From contig CAVQEK010000010.1 of the NCBI GenBank assembly GCA_963711495.1, positions 62,001 to 126,000 on the forward strand: DNA of 64,000 nt, read 5' to 3'. The translations under genes were made by a program, and so were the position numbers. The stretch's first letter is position 1; each line of letters starts with the position of its first letter. The notes under the pieces are model-generated. The model was not told where the DNA came from. It searched no databases and saw only the letters and a list, made by a program, of their open reading frames with translations. Positions 17,123-26,585 of this stretch are shown here, piece by piece. This DNA comes from CAVQEK01 sp963711495. GTDB taxonomy: Bacteria > Bacteroidota > Bacteroidia > Cytophagales > Cyclobacteriaceae.

Positions 17123-19540
17123 TTATTCACTGCGCAGAGTAATAGCCGGATTGATCAGAGACGCCTTGATACTTTCATAGGCAATGGTTAACAGGGATAT
17201 TGTTAATACAATGATTCCTGAGCCGATAAATACCAATAAGCCTATTGTATCGTGATAAGCAAAAGAATTTAGCCAATGATTCATTATTAAAAAAGAGACT
17301 GGTACGGCTATAATCAATGCTATAAAAATCAATTTTGTGACCCCTTTGGTCAACATCAAAACTATCTGGAAGATCGTGGACCCCAATACTTTTCTGATGC
17401 CGATTTCTTTGGTCCGTTGTTCAGTGGTGTAGGAAGAAAGCCCAAATAAACCTAAACAGGCAATCAATAGTGCCAGCATCGAAAAATAGGTGATCAGTTT
17501 ACCCAAGTTGGCTTCCTTGTCATATTGTTGGTCAAATTTTTCATTTAAAAGCGAATATTGGAAGGGATAACCAGGGATGTAGAAAGACCATTCTTTTTGC
17601 AAGAATTGCAAAATATCCTGTTGGAATTTTTTATTGAATTTCACCAATACGGCATCGGTTCTTCCTTTGCTTATTACAAATACGATTGGCGCTATCTTCT
17701 GATGTAACGATTCGAAATTAAAATCCCCGACTACACCAATGATCCTGCCTTTTCTTGACCCATAATTCATTTTTTTATCAATTGCTTTTTCATTTGACGC
17801 ATAGCCAATAGCTCTAACTGCCGCTTCATTCAGAATGAACGCTTCGCTTGAATCACTTGCCCTTTGGACATTAAAATTGCGGCCCGCCTTTATTGTGGCA
17901 TTCAAGGTATTGAGAAAATCGTGATCAACATGTACATCGGCTAGTCGAAAACTTAATGGGACCATATCTTTTCCCACTTCAACATTACCTCCCTGGGAAT
18001 CAAGCAATCGACCGGAAGGAACCCTGCTGCTCATCGTAACATTGATGACTCCGGGTTGACGGAGGATTTGCTGTTTAATATTATCAAAATGGCGATAAAT
18101 ACTATCATTCTCCGGCAAGACTAAAATGTTGTGCTGGTCGAAACCCAGAGATTTGGATTTTACATAGTTCAACTGCTTAAAAATCACCCAAACACCAATG
18201 ATTAATGTTAGTGAGATCGTAAACTGAGCAACAACAAGCGATGATCTGAGAACGGATTTGGAAGATCCCAATTTCACAGCTCCTTTCAATACCGTTGCAG
18301 GTTTGAATGAAGACAGGAAAAAAGCCGGATAACTGCCGGCAACTACTCCGACAAACATTGCGATCACAACAATTGCCCCTGGCAAAAACAAATCATTGGT
18401 GAATTGAATGGTCAGATGTTTATCGGTAAATCCATTAAACCAGGGCAAAAGAACCATCAGTAGAAAGAGGGCAAATGCTGAAGAAAAGATTGCCAAAATC
18501 AATGTTTCAGTTAAAAATTGTTTGATAAGCATTCCACGGTTCGCGCCCATCACTTTTCTCAAACCAACTTCCCTGGCCCGCTTAACCGATTTTGCTGTAG
18601 CAAGGTTGATAAAATTAAAACAGGCAATGAACAATATGAATAAGGCCACGACACTATAAATATATACTAACTCTATTTTTCCATTGGATTCGATTTCACT
18701 GTCGAGATTGGAATGTAAGTGAATACTTGTAATTGGCCATAGATTCAATTGATTATAGTGGGAAGCTGGTTTTCCATTCCAATCGCCAAGATGCTTATCC
18801 AAAAAAGCCGGCAATTGCCGGGAAAATGTATTTGGATCATAACCTTTCGGAAGTAAAATGTACGTGTAAAAATTGTTGCTGCCCCAATTCGACATCATTT
18901 CAGCCTGTCCTCCAAAATAAGGTTCGACAGTTTTCATGGAAACAAGCATATTAAAACGGAAATGGGAATTATGCGGAGGATCTTCCACCACCCCTGTTAC
19001 TTTAAAATCAGCCAAATTTTCGTAACGGATGGTTTTTCCAATAGGATCCTCTGTGCCAAAGTATTTTCTGGCCAGGGTTTTGTTTAACACGACCGAATTG
19101 GGTTCTGATAAAACTTTGGAGGGGCTCCCTTCAAGCAGATGAAATGTAAAAAGATTAAAAAAATCTGCATCGGCAAAGAAAATATTGTCTTCCACAATGC
19201 TTTTATCATTTAAGGAAATCAAGGCATTTCCTGCGGGTAAAATACGCACTTCCTCCAGCACAACTCCATCAAAATCATTTTTTAACAATGGCCCGAACGG
19301 TGGGGCCAAAGCACCCAGATGTAAATTTGTTTTTCCGTCATCATTGAACCATTCCCGGCTAATTCGATAAATGCGATCGGCATTTTTATGAAACTTATCA
19401 TAACTCAATTCGTCCCTTACATACAACGTAATCAAAAGAAATGCAGTAATGCCACAAGTAAGACCAAAGATATTGATGAATGTGGAGGTCCAATGATTTG
19501 TCAGATTTCGAATGGCGATTTTGAAGTAGTTTTTTAACAT
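17123..19540 (-). CDS. ABC transporter permease, MacB/FtsX-like
   Basis: An 805-aa permease with two MacB-PCD + FtsX modules. A first TM at about 21-43 follows the family's start MLKNYFKIAIRNL. A periplasmic domain (about 50-280) is followed by three TMs at about 290-400, a short internal TM near 430, a second periplasmic domain (450-665) and three last TMs (about 685-790). The KRAREVGLRKVMGA and RTKEIGIRKVLG coupling motifs come right after TMs, as in this Bacteroidota family. These permeases work with an ABC ATPase encoded elsewhere, and may export peptides or lipids or transmit force to the envelope. No ATPase is adjacent. Solo copies in multigene families are usual for the phylum. Confidence 0.92.
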   Translation of the reverse strand: MLKNYFKIAIRNLTNHWTSTFINIFGLTCGITAFLLITLYVRDELSYDKFHKNADRIYRISREWFNDDGKTNLHLGALAPPFGPLLKNDFDGVVLEEVRILPAGNALISLNDKSIVEDNIFFADADFFNLFTFHLLEGSPSKVLSEPNSVVLNKTLARKYFGTEDPIGKTIRYENLADFKVTGVVEDPPHNSHFRFNMLVSMKTVEPYFGGQAEMMSNWGSNNFYTYILLPKGYDPNTFSRQLPAFLDKHLGDWNGKPASHYNQLNLWPITSIHLHSNLDSEIESNGKIELVYIYSVVALFILFIACFNFINLATAKSVKRAREVGLRKVMGANRGMLIKQFLTETLILAIFSSAFALFLLMVLLPWFNGFTDKHLTIQFTNDLFLPGAIVVIAMFVGVVAGSYPAFFLSSFKPATVLKGAVKLGSSKSVLRSSLVVAQFTISLTLIIGVWVIFKQLNYVKSKSLGFDQHNILVLPENDSIYRHFDNIKQQILRQPGVINVTMSSRVPSGRLLDSQGGNVEVGKDMVPLSFRLADVHVDHDFLNTLNATIKAGRNFNVQRASDSSEAFILNEAAVRAIGYASNEKAIDKKMNYGSRKGRIIGVVGDFNFESLHQKIAPIVFVISKGRTDAVLVKFNKKFQQDILQFLQKEWSFYIPGYPFQYSLLNEKFDQQYDKEANLGKLITYFSMLALLIACLGLFGLSSYTTEQRTKEIGIRKVLGSTIFQIVLMLTKGVTKLIFIALIIAVPVSFLIMNHWLNSFAYHDTIGLLVFIGSGIIVLTISLLTIAYESIKASLINPAITLRSE

Positions 19541-19739
19541 GATGCATTAAGATTGATATTGTCGATTTTCGGTGAGTGGTTTCATTAAACTTAAAAAATA
19601 CCAAAAACAATACCAATGGGTAAATGATGGTTTTTGAAGGGAATTATACTGTGGAATTGTGCGGTTTTGTACTGCATTGTGCGTTAACGAACACACAATT
19701 GATAAAGGTAATACTGTATAATTTATAAAATTGATGATC

Positions 19740-19934
19740 TCAATGCTCAAATACCATGTGTTTATTTTTTCGTTGCGAATCAATAATCGATAAATTTCGC
19801 AATGCCTTTTCTAAAGATTTAAAATAGCTTATCCGCGATGCCTCATCAAATAATACCTCGTATTCTTCTTTGAACTGAGTACTTTGCGAATCGAAATTAG
19901 CAATCGGATATGTGGCAAAAATTTTGTCTTTCAT
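19740..19934 (-). CDS. Possible small protein, 64 aa
   Basis: A 64-codon frame with a plausible composition and two predicted helices (EEYEVLFDEASRISYFKSLE; KALRNLSIID). It lies alone upstream of the FtsX-like permease on the same strand, 200 bp away. No family recognised and no supporting signal apart from the frame itself. It could be a chance ORF. Confidence 0.3.
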   Translation of the reverse strand: MKDKIFATYPIANFDSQSTQFKEEYEVLFDEASRISYFKSLEKALRNLSIIDSQRKNKHMVFEH

Positions 19935-20177
19935 GATAAAATTTTTCTATAAAGACAAGTGACTATTATAAAAGGTTTACAAAACAAATATAATCTTTGA
20001 AAGTTTTTTAATATTTAGATGAATTTATTTAAAAATCATCCTTCTCCTCATAACGTATTTATTTTGAAAATGATTTTCTTTTATTCAGAAAAATCAAATT
20101 CGTTTCAATATGTTGGTGAATTGACAATCAACAACAATCCTGCCAAAACAAAGAAATGGATTTTAAACTTAGAAGCG

Positions 20178-22754
20178 CTATCTTAAAAGTGCAATGGTCC
20201 CTTTAAAAATACGGTCAGTAAAATGGAGTGCGTAAAAATATGTGCCTGGGGAAAGATCCTCTCCGCTCCATTTAAAATTTCGATCATTTGAACTGAAAAC
20301 TTCTTTTCCCCATCTATTGCATATAATGATTTCTTCAAACCTGCTTCTGCAATTATCAGCAGGCATGTTGTCAATATAGTAATATTCATTCCACTTGTCA
20401 TGATTGGGCGTAAAGACATTTGGAGGTAAAAAACTGTAGTCAACCGGTAAATCACGAATAGCTATTTTCAGGGTCATAGTGTCAGATTGTGGAACCAGGC
20501 ATTTAAAATCCTTTAGCGTAAAAGTGAAAGTATATACTGAATCACTATTGCTGGCGCCCAGTAAAGTGCAGTCCGTCTGCCAGTTGAGTGGAGTTGACAA
20601 ATTCCCCACACCACTGGCAGGTTCAAAATGCACCCCAAGGCGATCAACAAATTCGTTTCCTTTGATGATCCCAATTGCTATGGAGTCCTGGTTGGGATCA
20701 AATCCCAAAAATTTAAAATCGACTAAATCACCGGCATCTACGACTATTGTGTCCGCATCGTCTGAGCGGGGATCCGATTCCAAAGACAATTGTGGCGGAT
20801 CATTCAAAGGCGGAAGAACCGTGATGAGTGTTTCCAGCGTATCTGCATTGTTCACTTTGCATTTATCGCCATCTTCCGCAATAAAATACACCAAAAAATC
20901 CTTTTTGAGACCCAAATTTACTGAAGAACACAGGACATCCCAGTTGAAAGTTCCTGTAATGGATGAGTTACCTGTCATATCAGAAAAAGACATCCCATAT
21001 TTTCCCGGGTTATAGTCTGGAAAAACTGCCTTTAAATAGAGCTGATCTGTAGCATCTGCATCGGTGGCACTGACCTGGAAATTTAACATATCTTCTATAC
21101 GTACAGTGTCTTTTTGGTCCTCACTAATACCATTTATTGTCACAATCGGTGGATTATTTTCAGGAAGGTTAATTTTAATATTGTAAATCACACTATCGCG
21201 ATTGTCCAGCCCGCATTGGTCATCATCGTCGACATAGAATTTCAACTGGAAAATGTTTTTTAATCCGAATGGATATTTTTGACAGTCTGTGTCCCAGTTT
21301 ACATGCAAATTGACTGAACCATCGGCATTATACATTGTATCAACGGTAATGCCAAAAGTATCCAAACCGAAGCCCACCCCTTCAATATCAAGCAACAAAC
21401 TGTCCAGATCCGGATCAACAGCCTTTAAATCAAAATTTATGATGCTACCTTCCTGATAAGTGGCTGTAATCACTTTCTGACCGGGTTGCACGAAATGAGG
21501 TGGCTGGTTTGGTGGTGGTTCTACTGCAATTGACAGCCTTAGTGTATCTGCCAATGGTAGCGGGCATGAATTATCCCTGGCTATCACGTCGATCATAAAT
21601 GGTACGTTTTGCAAGTATGGACAATCTGGCAGACATAACTGAACTTTTAATGAATCATCCGGACTACTAATACTACCTGATTTTACTGACAGAATACTCC
21701 CTAAATTTTCCTGGAAATTCACAGGTTGCGCTATTAGGGATATTAATTCATTGCTATCGCGATCTTTGACAATGAAATCAAAACATTTACTATCGGTATT
21801 TTTAAGTTTTACCAGCCCTATTGAAGATTGGTATTCATTTGATCCAGGAGCTTTCACCATAATTTCAGGAGGCGTGCCCGGATCGGGACAATCAATAACC
21901 AACAACTGGAAATCTCGCCTGACCTCTCCTATTTTTACACCATCCCTGTATTCTTCACATTTAACAGAAAAGACAAATAATCCCTCTTCTGAAGGTGTGA
22001 CTGTCAGGAAACCTTTGGAATCTACCTGTAAAGTTGGATTGCCCGGAATTTGGTAATTGTCGGAGATACCCGCAACCCATACGACAGGAGGATGGGGCAC
22101 TGGTGTAGGATCTGGCAAAGCGGTAAATTCATGCGTATTAAGCGGAGTTGTTAAACTATATACCAAGGAATCTCCATCCGGATCATATCCCCTGAAATCC
22201 ACATAATAAAAACGATTGACGCAGGCATAATCACTTAAGGGTGGAAATAGTTGAGGAGACGAATCGATAAATTCTTTTCCGTCTTTCCTGATGGCAGGAA
22301 ATTCTATATAGAAAGTCTGTCCGGTTTCGTCCGGTTTCACAATATTGGTAATGGTCACGTTGCGGCAGCAACGCTCCCAAACCATATAATAACCTTGAGG
22401 GTCGGAAAATAAATCCGGATCCAGTGTAACTTGTGAAGAATAAACCAGTCGAAGGGTTACTAGCCTGTCGTTGGTACACGCGGGATTGGTATATGGCACC
22501 AGACCTTCTTCCCGCAAAGGCATCGTCACCGAACGGACAAATAAATTGTCACGCTTTCTGAAAATAGAAGCCCTTATTTCCTGGTCTTTAGCCCCCGGAC
22601 TACCATTTACTTTATCAAAATATTGAATTTGACGAAATTGATAGGTGTCCCCATTCAGATGAGTAATTTCAAATTCACCTCCCACAATATGCGTTGCATT
22701 GGATGCAAATGCAACACAAACCAACAAAAACAGTAATGTAATCTTCAAATGCAT
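20178..22754 (-). CDS. Secreted multidomain protein with gliding-motility (CHU_C) C-terminal domain
   Basis: The ATG at 22754 (MHLKITLLFLL) gives a clean signal peptide ending near ASNA; an ATG 15 bp upstream is also possible. The N-terminal region begins THIVGGEFEITHLNG, typical of Bacteroidota surface proteins. At least four cadherin/Ig-like modules repeat through residues 100-780, each with D-x-D- or DADA-type calcium-binding motifs (VDPDLDSLLLD, ATDADATDQ, FDPNQDSIAIG). The last 85 residues (PPNVFTPNHDKWNEYY...ICNRWGKEVF...PGTYFYALHF) are the CHU_C/type-B T9SS sorting domain. It is therefore likely exported by T9SS and attached to or released at the cell surface as an adhesin or gliding-related protein. 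It stands alone; a weak hairpin lies about 80 bp downstream. Confidence 0.88.
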   Translation of the reverse strand: MHLKITLLFLLVCVAFASNATHIVGGEFEITHLNGDTYQFRQIQYFDKVNGSPGAKDQEIRASIFRKRDNLFVRSVTMPLREEGLVPYTNPACTNDRLVTLRLVYSSQVTLDPDLFSDPQGYYMVWERCCRNVTITNIVKPDETGQTFYIEFPAIRKDGKEFIDSSPQLFPPLSDYACVNRFYYVDFRGYDPDGDSLVYSLTTPLNTHEFTALPDPTPVPHPPVVWVAGISDNYQIPGNPTLQVDSKGFLTVTPSEEGLFVFSVKCEEYRDGVKIGEVRRDFQLLVIDCPDPGTPPEIMVKAPGSNEYQSSIGLVKLKNTDSKCFDFIVKDRDSNELISLIAQPVNFQENLGSILSVKSGSISSPDDSLKVQLCLPDCPYLQNVPFMIDVIARDNSCPLPLADTLRLSIAVEPPPNQPPHFVQPGQKVITATYQEGSIINFDLKAVDPDLDSLLLDIEGVGFGLDTFGITVDTMYNADGSVNLHVNWDTDCQKYPFGLKNIFQLKFYVDDDDQCGLDNRDSVIYNIKINLPENNPPIVTINGISEDQKDTVRIEDMLNFQVSATDADATDQLYLKAVFPDYNPGKYGMSFSDMTGNSSITGTFNWDVLCSSVNLGLKKDFLVYFIAEDGDKCKVNNADTLETLITVLPPLNDPPQLSLESDPRSDDADTIVVDAGDLVDFKFLGFDPNQDSIAIGIIKGNEFVDRLGVHFEPASGVGNLSTPLNWQTDCTLLGASNSDSVYTFTFTLKDFKCLVPQSDTMTLKIAIRDLPVDYSFLPPNVFTPNHDKWNEYYYIDNMPADNCRSRFEEIIICNRWGKEVFSSNDRNFKWSGEDLSPGTYFYALHFTDRIFKGTIALLR

Positions 22755-22814
22755 GTGTATGGATTCCAAACACTAAAAATAATAAAAATAAATCCTTCAC
22801 CTATCGATATTATT

Positions 22815-22822
22815 TAACTTTG
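22815..22822 (+). promoter_or_regulatory. Candidate -7 promoter element for rlmD
   Basis: TAACTTTG matches the Bacteroidota -7 consensus TAnnTTTG perfectly, ten bases before the ATG at 22832. Its presence over position 22820 argues against the longer TTG start there. No good TTTG -33 box is at the expected distance. Confidence 0.35.
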
Positions 22823-22831
22823 TGCACAATT

Positions 22832-24241
22832 ATGGAAAGGAAAAAAAGAATTGTTCAGGATGTGCTAATAGAAACAGTTGCTGCGGAGGGTAAGGCATTG
22901 GCTAAAATCGATGGAATAGCCACTTTTGTGGAAGGCGCGGCACCTGGAGACATTGTGGACCTGAGAATCACCAAAAAAAAACAGAACTATCAGGAAGGTC
23001 GGGTAATACGTTTTCAGCAATTTGCTTCATCAAGGGTAGAACCATTCTGCAAGCACTATGGAATATGCGGGGGTTGCAAATGGCAACATTTGGCTTATGA
23101 CGATCAACTGAAATACAAACAAAAGCAAGTCGTTGACAATCTGGAAAGAATTGGCAAATTGTCCTTTCCGGAAATAAGAAATATCATTTCTGCGACTCAA
23201 ACCACATTTTACCGCAATAAATTGGAATTCACTTTCTCCAACAAAAAATGGCTTACTGCCCAGGAAATTAAAACTAACGAACTTTTTGAAAGGCGAGGAG
23301 TGGGTTTTCATGTACCTAATAGCTTTGACAAGGTAGTTGATATCGACTATTGTCATTTGCAACAGGACCCTTCAAATCAAATCAGAAATTCATTACGGGA
23401 ATTTGCCATAGACCATAACCTGTCATTTTACGACATTGTCAATAATCGAGGTTTACTCAGGAATTTGATCATTCGAACGACCTCTATTGGAGAAACAATG
23501 GTAATCGTACAGTTTGGAAAACAAGATGGACCATCAATAGACAAAGTCATGAACCATCTTGAAGAAAATTTCCCCCAAATCACCAGCGCCTATGCCGTTG
23601 TCAACCCAAAAAAAAATGAGACTTTTTATGATCTTGAACCTATTCATTTTTTTGGCGAACTATTCATAAGCGATAAAATTGGCCATTTATCCTGCAAAAT
23701 TAGCCCGAAATCATTTTTTCAAACCAACACTGCTCAGGCAGAAATATTATATCAAAAAGTGCATGAATTTGCAGCGTTAACCGGTTCGGAAACCATTTAT
23801 GATTTATATACCGGAACCGGAACGATAGCCAATTACGTTGCGAAATTTTCCAAAAAAGTTGTAGGTATTGAAAGTATTGAAGAAGCAATATCTGATGCCC
23901 GGCTCAACAGCATCTTTAATCAAATCGATAATACAATGTTTGTTGCCGGTGACACCCGGGAAGTGTTGAATGACCAGTTTGTAGAACAATTTGGCAAACC
24001 AGATGTGATTATTACCGATCCGCCCAGGGCGGGTATGCATGTCGATGTGATCAAAGCTATTTTAAAAGTAAATCCAAATAGGATCATATATGTGAGCTGT
24101 AATCCTGCCACGCAAGCTCGCGACCTGGCAATACTTGCTGAAAAATTCCGCATTACCCAGGTACAACCTGTTGACATGTTCCCCCATACGCATCATGTAG
24201 AAAATATTGTGGCATTAAAAAACATAATAGATGATGAATAA
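22832..24241 (+). CDS. rlmD: 23S rRNA (uracil-5-)-methyltransferase, RlmD/RumA family
   Basis: A 469-aa SAM-dependent methyltransferase. It has a TRAM domain at about 8-65 and the 4Fe-4S cysteines in FCKHYGICGGCKW plus a fourth Cys in VDIDYCHLQ, in the C-x5-C-x2-C...C order of RlmD. The SAM site is YDLYTGTGTIANYVAKF, the DPPRAGMH motif is the Asp-Pro-Pro loop, and VSCNPAT holds the catalytic Cys. It methylates a uridine (m5U) in 23S rRNA, or in tRNA, as some family members do. The ATG at 22832 is chosen over an in-frame TTG at 22820, which would lie inside the -7 promoter element. The next gene overlaps by 11 bp. Confidence 0.9.
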   Translation: MERKKRIVQDVLIETVAAEGKALAKIDGIATFVEGAAPGDIVDLRITKKKQNYQEGRVIRFQQFASSRVEPFCKHYGICGGCKWQHLAYDDQLKYKQKQVVDNLERIGKLSFPEIRNIISATQTTFYRNKLEFTFSNKKWLTAQEIKTNELFERRGVGFHVPNSFDKVVDIDYCHLQQDPSNQIRNSLREFAIDHNLSFYDIVNNRGLLRNLIIRTTSIGETMVIVQFGKQDGPSIDKVMNHLEENFPQITSAYAVVNPKKNETFYDLEPIHFFGELFISDKIGHLSCKISPKSFFQTNTAQAEILYQKVHEFAALTGSETIYDLYTGTGTIANYVAKFSKKVVGIESIEEAISDARLNSIFNQIDNTMFVAGDTREVLNDQFVEQFGKPDVIITDPPRAGMHVDVIKAILKVNPNRIIYVSCNPATQARDLAILAEKFRITQVQPVDMFPHTHHVENIVALKNIIDDE

Positions 24242-24602
24242 CGATCCGGAATTGAATGGCAAATATTTAGGGATCATTTCAACTGATTTTGTAAAAGTAG
24301 CAGATGCGATTAAAGAAGCATCTTACCAAATCAGAATCCGTGGATTTAGTGATTTCCCCATCTTCCCTATTTCCAGGACAGAAATGCCCATCGGTCAACT
24401 ACTCATTGGCAAAACCGAAATGCACAATCAATGGAACTATTATGTCACCTATATTGATGAGTTTATCCAAAGAAAGTTGATCAAACAGGATAAAGTTGAT
24501 GAGTTTAAATCAGTATTTAAAAATCCTGATGAATTTTGTTGCCTTTTTGTTGTAGATGGTGATTTTTCAAATTTTTTATTCATTCCATTTCCAGTAGACT
24601 GA
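24231..24602 (+). CDS. Conserved hypothetical protein, 123 aa
   Basis: A 123-aa protein of the Bacteroidota-specific kind that often follows a methyltransferase gene. It includes IKEASYQIRIRGFSDFPIFP, then GQLLIGK, and a C-terminal FCCLFVVDGDFSNFLFIPFP strand pair. It is compact and probably cytoplasmic; no catalytic motif recognised. It overlaps the rlmD stop by 11 bp and so is translated with it. A function linked to rRNA modification is only a guess from position. Confidence 0.7.
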   Translation: MMNNDPELNGKYLGIISTDFVKVADAIKEASYQIRIRGFSDFPIFPISRTEMPIGQLLIGKTEMHNQWNYYVTYIDEFIQRKLIKQDKVDEFKSVFKNPDEFCCLFVVDGDFSNFLFIPFPVD

Positions 24603-24665
24603 TTGCTGGAAAAAAGACTATTATTTGTCATAAATGGTCAAAAGGGTGGAACTTCACGAGTGGTG

Positions 24666-26585
24666 TTATTTCAGGATCATCAATTTCCTGGTTACGTAAA
24701 CTTTCTTTTCATCGGTGATCATGAACATATAAACCCCATCTATCAAGTCACTGATATTCAATTCAAATTTGTCATCTCCCTTATCAAATTGTCCGTGCAT
24801 TAATTGTACTCCGCGCTGATCAACAATTTTCCATTTATAATCCGAATTTAATTTGTCACCAAATGAAACCGTGAAATATTTTTTAGTGGGGTTGGGATAC
24901 AATGAAATATTCTTTCCGGAAATACTGATCAATTCATCATCCAAACCGGTTATAGGCGCCGGATTTTTCTCAGGCAATTTGGCATAAGCTGCCTGGAATA
25001 TTCTGTTATTGAGGGTATTATTCGGTGCATTGCCGGGGACCAGATCTTTTGGGTTTTGCACAAAGACCACGACGCCAAGTTTCTTGCCATCGTAAATATT
25101 CAGTCCATTCAGGTTCCATAGCTCTGTAAACGACTCCTCATCTCCGATATTCCATGTCCTTCTGATAACGGTCCCACCAGGAGACGGCAACATATCTTTG
25201 ACAATATTTCTCAATAATGGTCCGGAGCCCAGTTTTATAGAGTCCTCTGTCATGGCCATGTGAACAATGATATCGTGATCAACCACTTTGTTGGCTTTTA
25301 CAAAGACATTGACCCGAACGGTATTGCTTTGTTGTGTGGGATCGATCTCAAGCCGGATGCTAAATTCATTGTCCCGCATTGCCTGATTCACCACCTCAGA
25401 AGATTGCAGTGGTTTTTTATTATCAAAAGAGAGATATCCATTGAGAAAGGTCTTCGGAACTTGAGTGAGGTTATAAACCGATGACCTTGTATTGGGTACT
25501 GCCGGATTATCGTTGTAAATGTCATCAGGGCTGTAACTGGTGTGATATTGTAGTGTCAACAAATCAAGCTTGCTGGCATCTGCCAGATTATTTATAGTAA
25601 TAATATCCGATCCATTTAAATTGATGCTGGTAAAATGTTCGGCAAGCACCGTTCTTTTTCGCTCTCCCACCCATAGATCATCAAATGCAAACCCGTCAAG
25701 GTCATCCTGAGCATTATTAGCATCGCTGCTAAAAGCCACCCTGAACCTTACAGCTGATTGTCCCTTGAGTTGATCGAGCGGGAATCTCACCAATCTCCAA
25801 TTATCATCACGACCCGTCCACCCGTATGCACCTTCGTTGAAATCCGTAGCAGGATTTTCAACGCCAGGATTGCTGATCAAACCTTTATCGTCGTACCAAT
25901 GGTTAACCGTCGAATCATTACTGGCAGGATAAATATTGATACCCAATTTCTCGTTGAGGTCATTTAATGTATACCACATCTGACCACCATCCGTGCTATA
26001 TTGCAAGGCCGCACCATCTCGTTGACTCTCTGCATTAGACCAGATTGCCAAGGAGATCATTGGCTTCAAAAGACTTGTTAAATCAAAAGAAGGAAGATTA
26101 ATATAAGAAATTTCGTTTGAATTGTAAGTTGAATTCAGACTCGTTATCCAAGAATTTACGCCTGAATACGCACCTTTTATGAAATAGCCATTTGGAGTAC
26201 CAATTTGCCAACTTGAATTTTGTCCACCAACAACACCAATATTGTTCGTCCCGGATGAAGATTCAAAATCCGCAAAATAAGGATAAGTTTTTATGGTTTG
26301 TAAAATTGGTATTTTAATCGTTGTATCTGCGAAACATCCTAAATCAGTCTTAACTTCTAAATTAACCAGATAATCTTGTGCGGCACCAAATTGGTGATAA
26401 ACTGTATTATAACTATCTGCTGGTCCCGAAGAATAAATTCCATCATCAAAATTCCAATAAACAGAGTCAAGTTTAAAAGTAGGATCATTGACATCAATAG
26501 GTACTTTGGTCGTAATTTTAAATTCAGTATTGTCTCCAAATGCTACATTTTCGAACCACAAAATTGGCTTCAGGAACTGCCCCAA
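24666..26585 (-). CDS. C-terminal part of giant adhesin, with T9SS sorting domain (frameshifted off)
   Basis: A 639-codon frame whose first residues (to about WFENVAFGDNTEF) continue the preceding long gene in a different frame. It is the lost C-terminus of 26524-36834, not a separate gene. It contains a PKD-like strand region (WNFDDGIYSS), and a jelly-roll/MAM-like domain with ISLAIWSNAESQRDGAALQY and FDDLWVGERKR. An Omp28-like region (YHTSYSPDDIYN, VPKTFLNGYL) follows. The last 80 residues (LYPNPTKKYF...MLIDQRG...LMILK pattern) are a type A T9SS sorting domain. Without this segment the main body lacks a secretion signal for T9SS. The overlap with the upstream frame (26524-26585) and the matching protein order show a recent single-base change or sequencing error. 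Proteolytic processing by the PorU sortase would be expected. Confidence 0.7.
   Translation of the reverse strand: MGQFLKPILWFENVAFGDNTEFKITTKVPIDVNDPTFKLDSVYWNFDDGIYSSGPADSYNTVYHQFGAAQDYLVNLEVKTDLGCFADTTIKIPILQTIKTYPYFADFESSSGTNNIGVVGGQNSSWQIGTPNGYFIKGAYSGVNSWITSLNSTYNSNEISYINLPSFDLTSLLKPMISLAIWSNAESQRDGAALQYSTDGGQMWYTLNDLNEKLGINIYPASNDSTVNHWYDDKGLISNPGVENPATDFNEGAYGWTGRDDNWRLVRFPLDQLKGQSAVRFRVAFSSDANNAQDDLDGFAFDDLWVGERKRTVLAEHFTSINLNGSDIITINNLADASKLDLLTLQYHTSYSPDDIYNDNPAVPNTRSSVYNLTQVPKTFLNGYLSFDNKKPLQSSEVVNQAMRDNEFSIRLEIDPTQQSNTVRVNVFVKANKVVDHDIIVHMAMTEDSIKLGSGPLLRNIVKDMLPSPGGTVIRRTWNIGDEESFTELWNLNGLNIYDGKKLGVVVFVQNPKDLVPGNAPNNTLNNRIFQAAYAKLPEKNPAPITGLDDELISISGKNISLYPNPTKKYFTVSFGDKLNSDYKWKIVDQRGVQLMHGQFDKGDDKFELNISDLIDGVYMFMITDEKKVYVTRKLMILK

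Noticed and set aside
16926..17180. 84-codon plus-strand frame between the CotH-like gene and the FtsX permease
   Set aside because: It uses a TTG start, has no family signal and overlaps the end of the strongly supported permease.
26555..26570. Programmed ribosomal frameshift in the giant adhesin
   Set aside because: No X-XXY-YYZ slippery heptamer or pausing structure is evident, only an ordinary TTTT run. Mutation or sequence error is the simpler reading.
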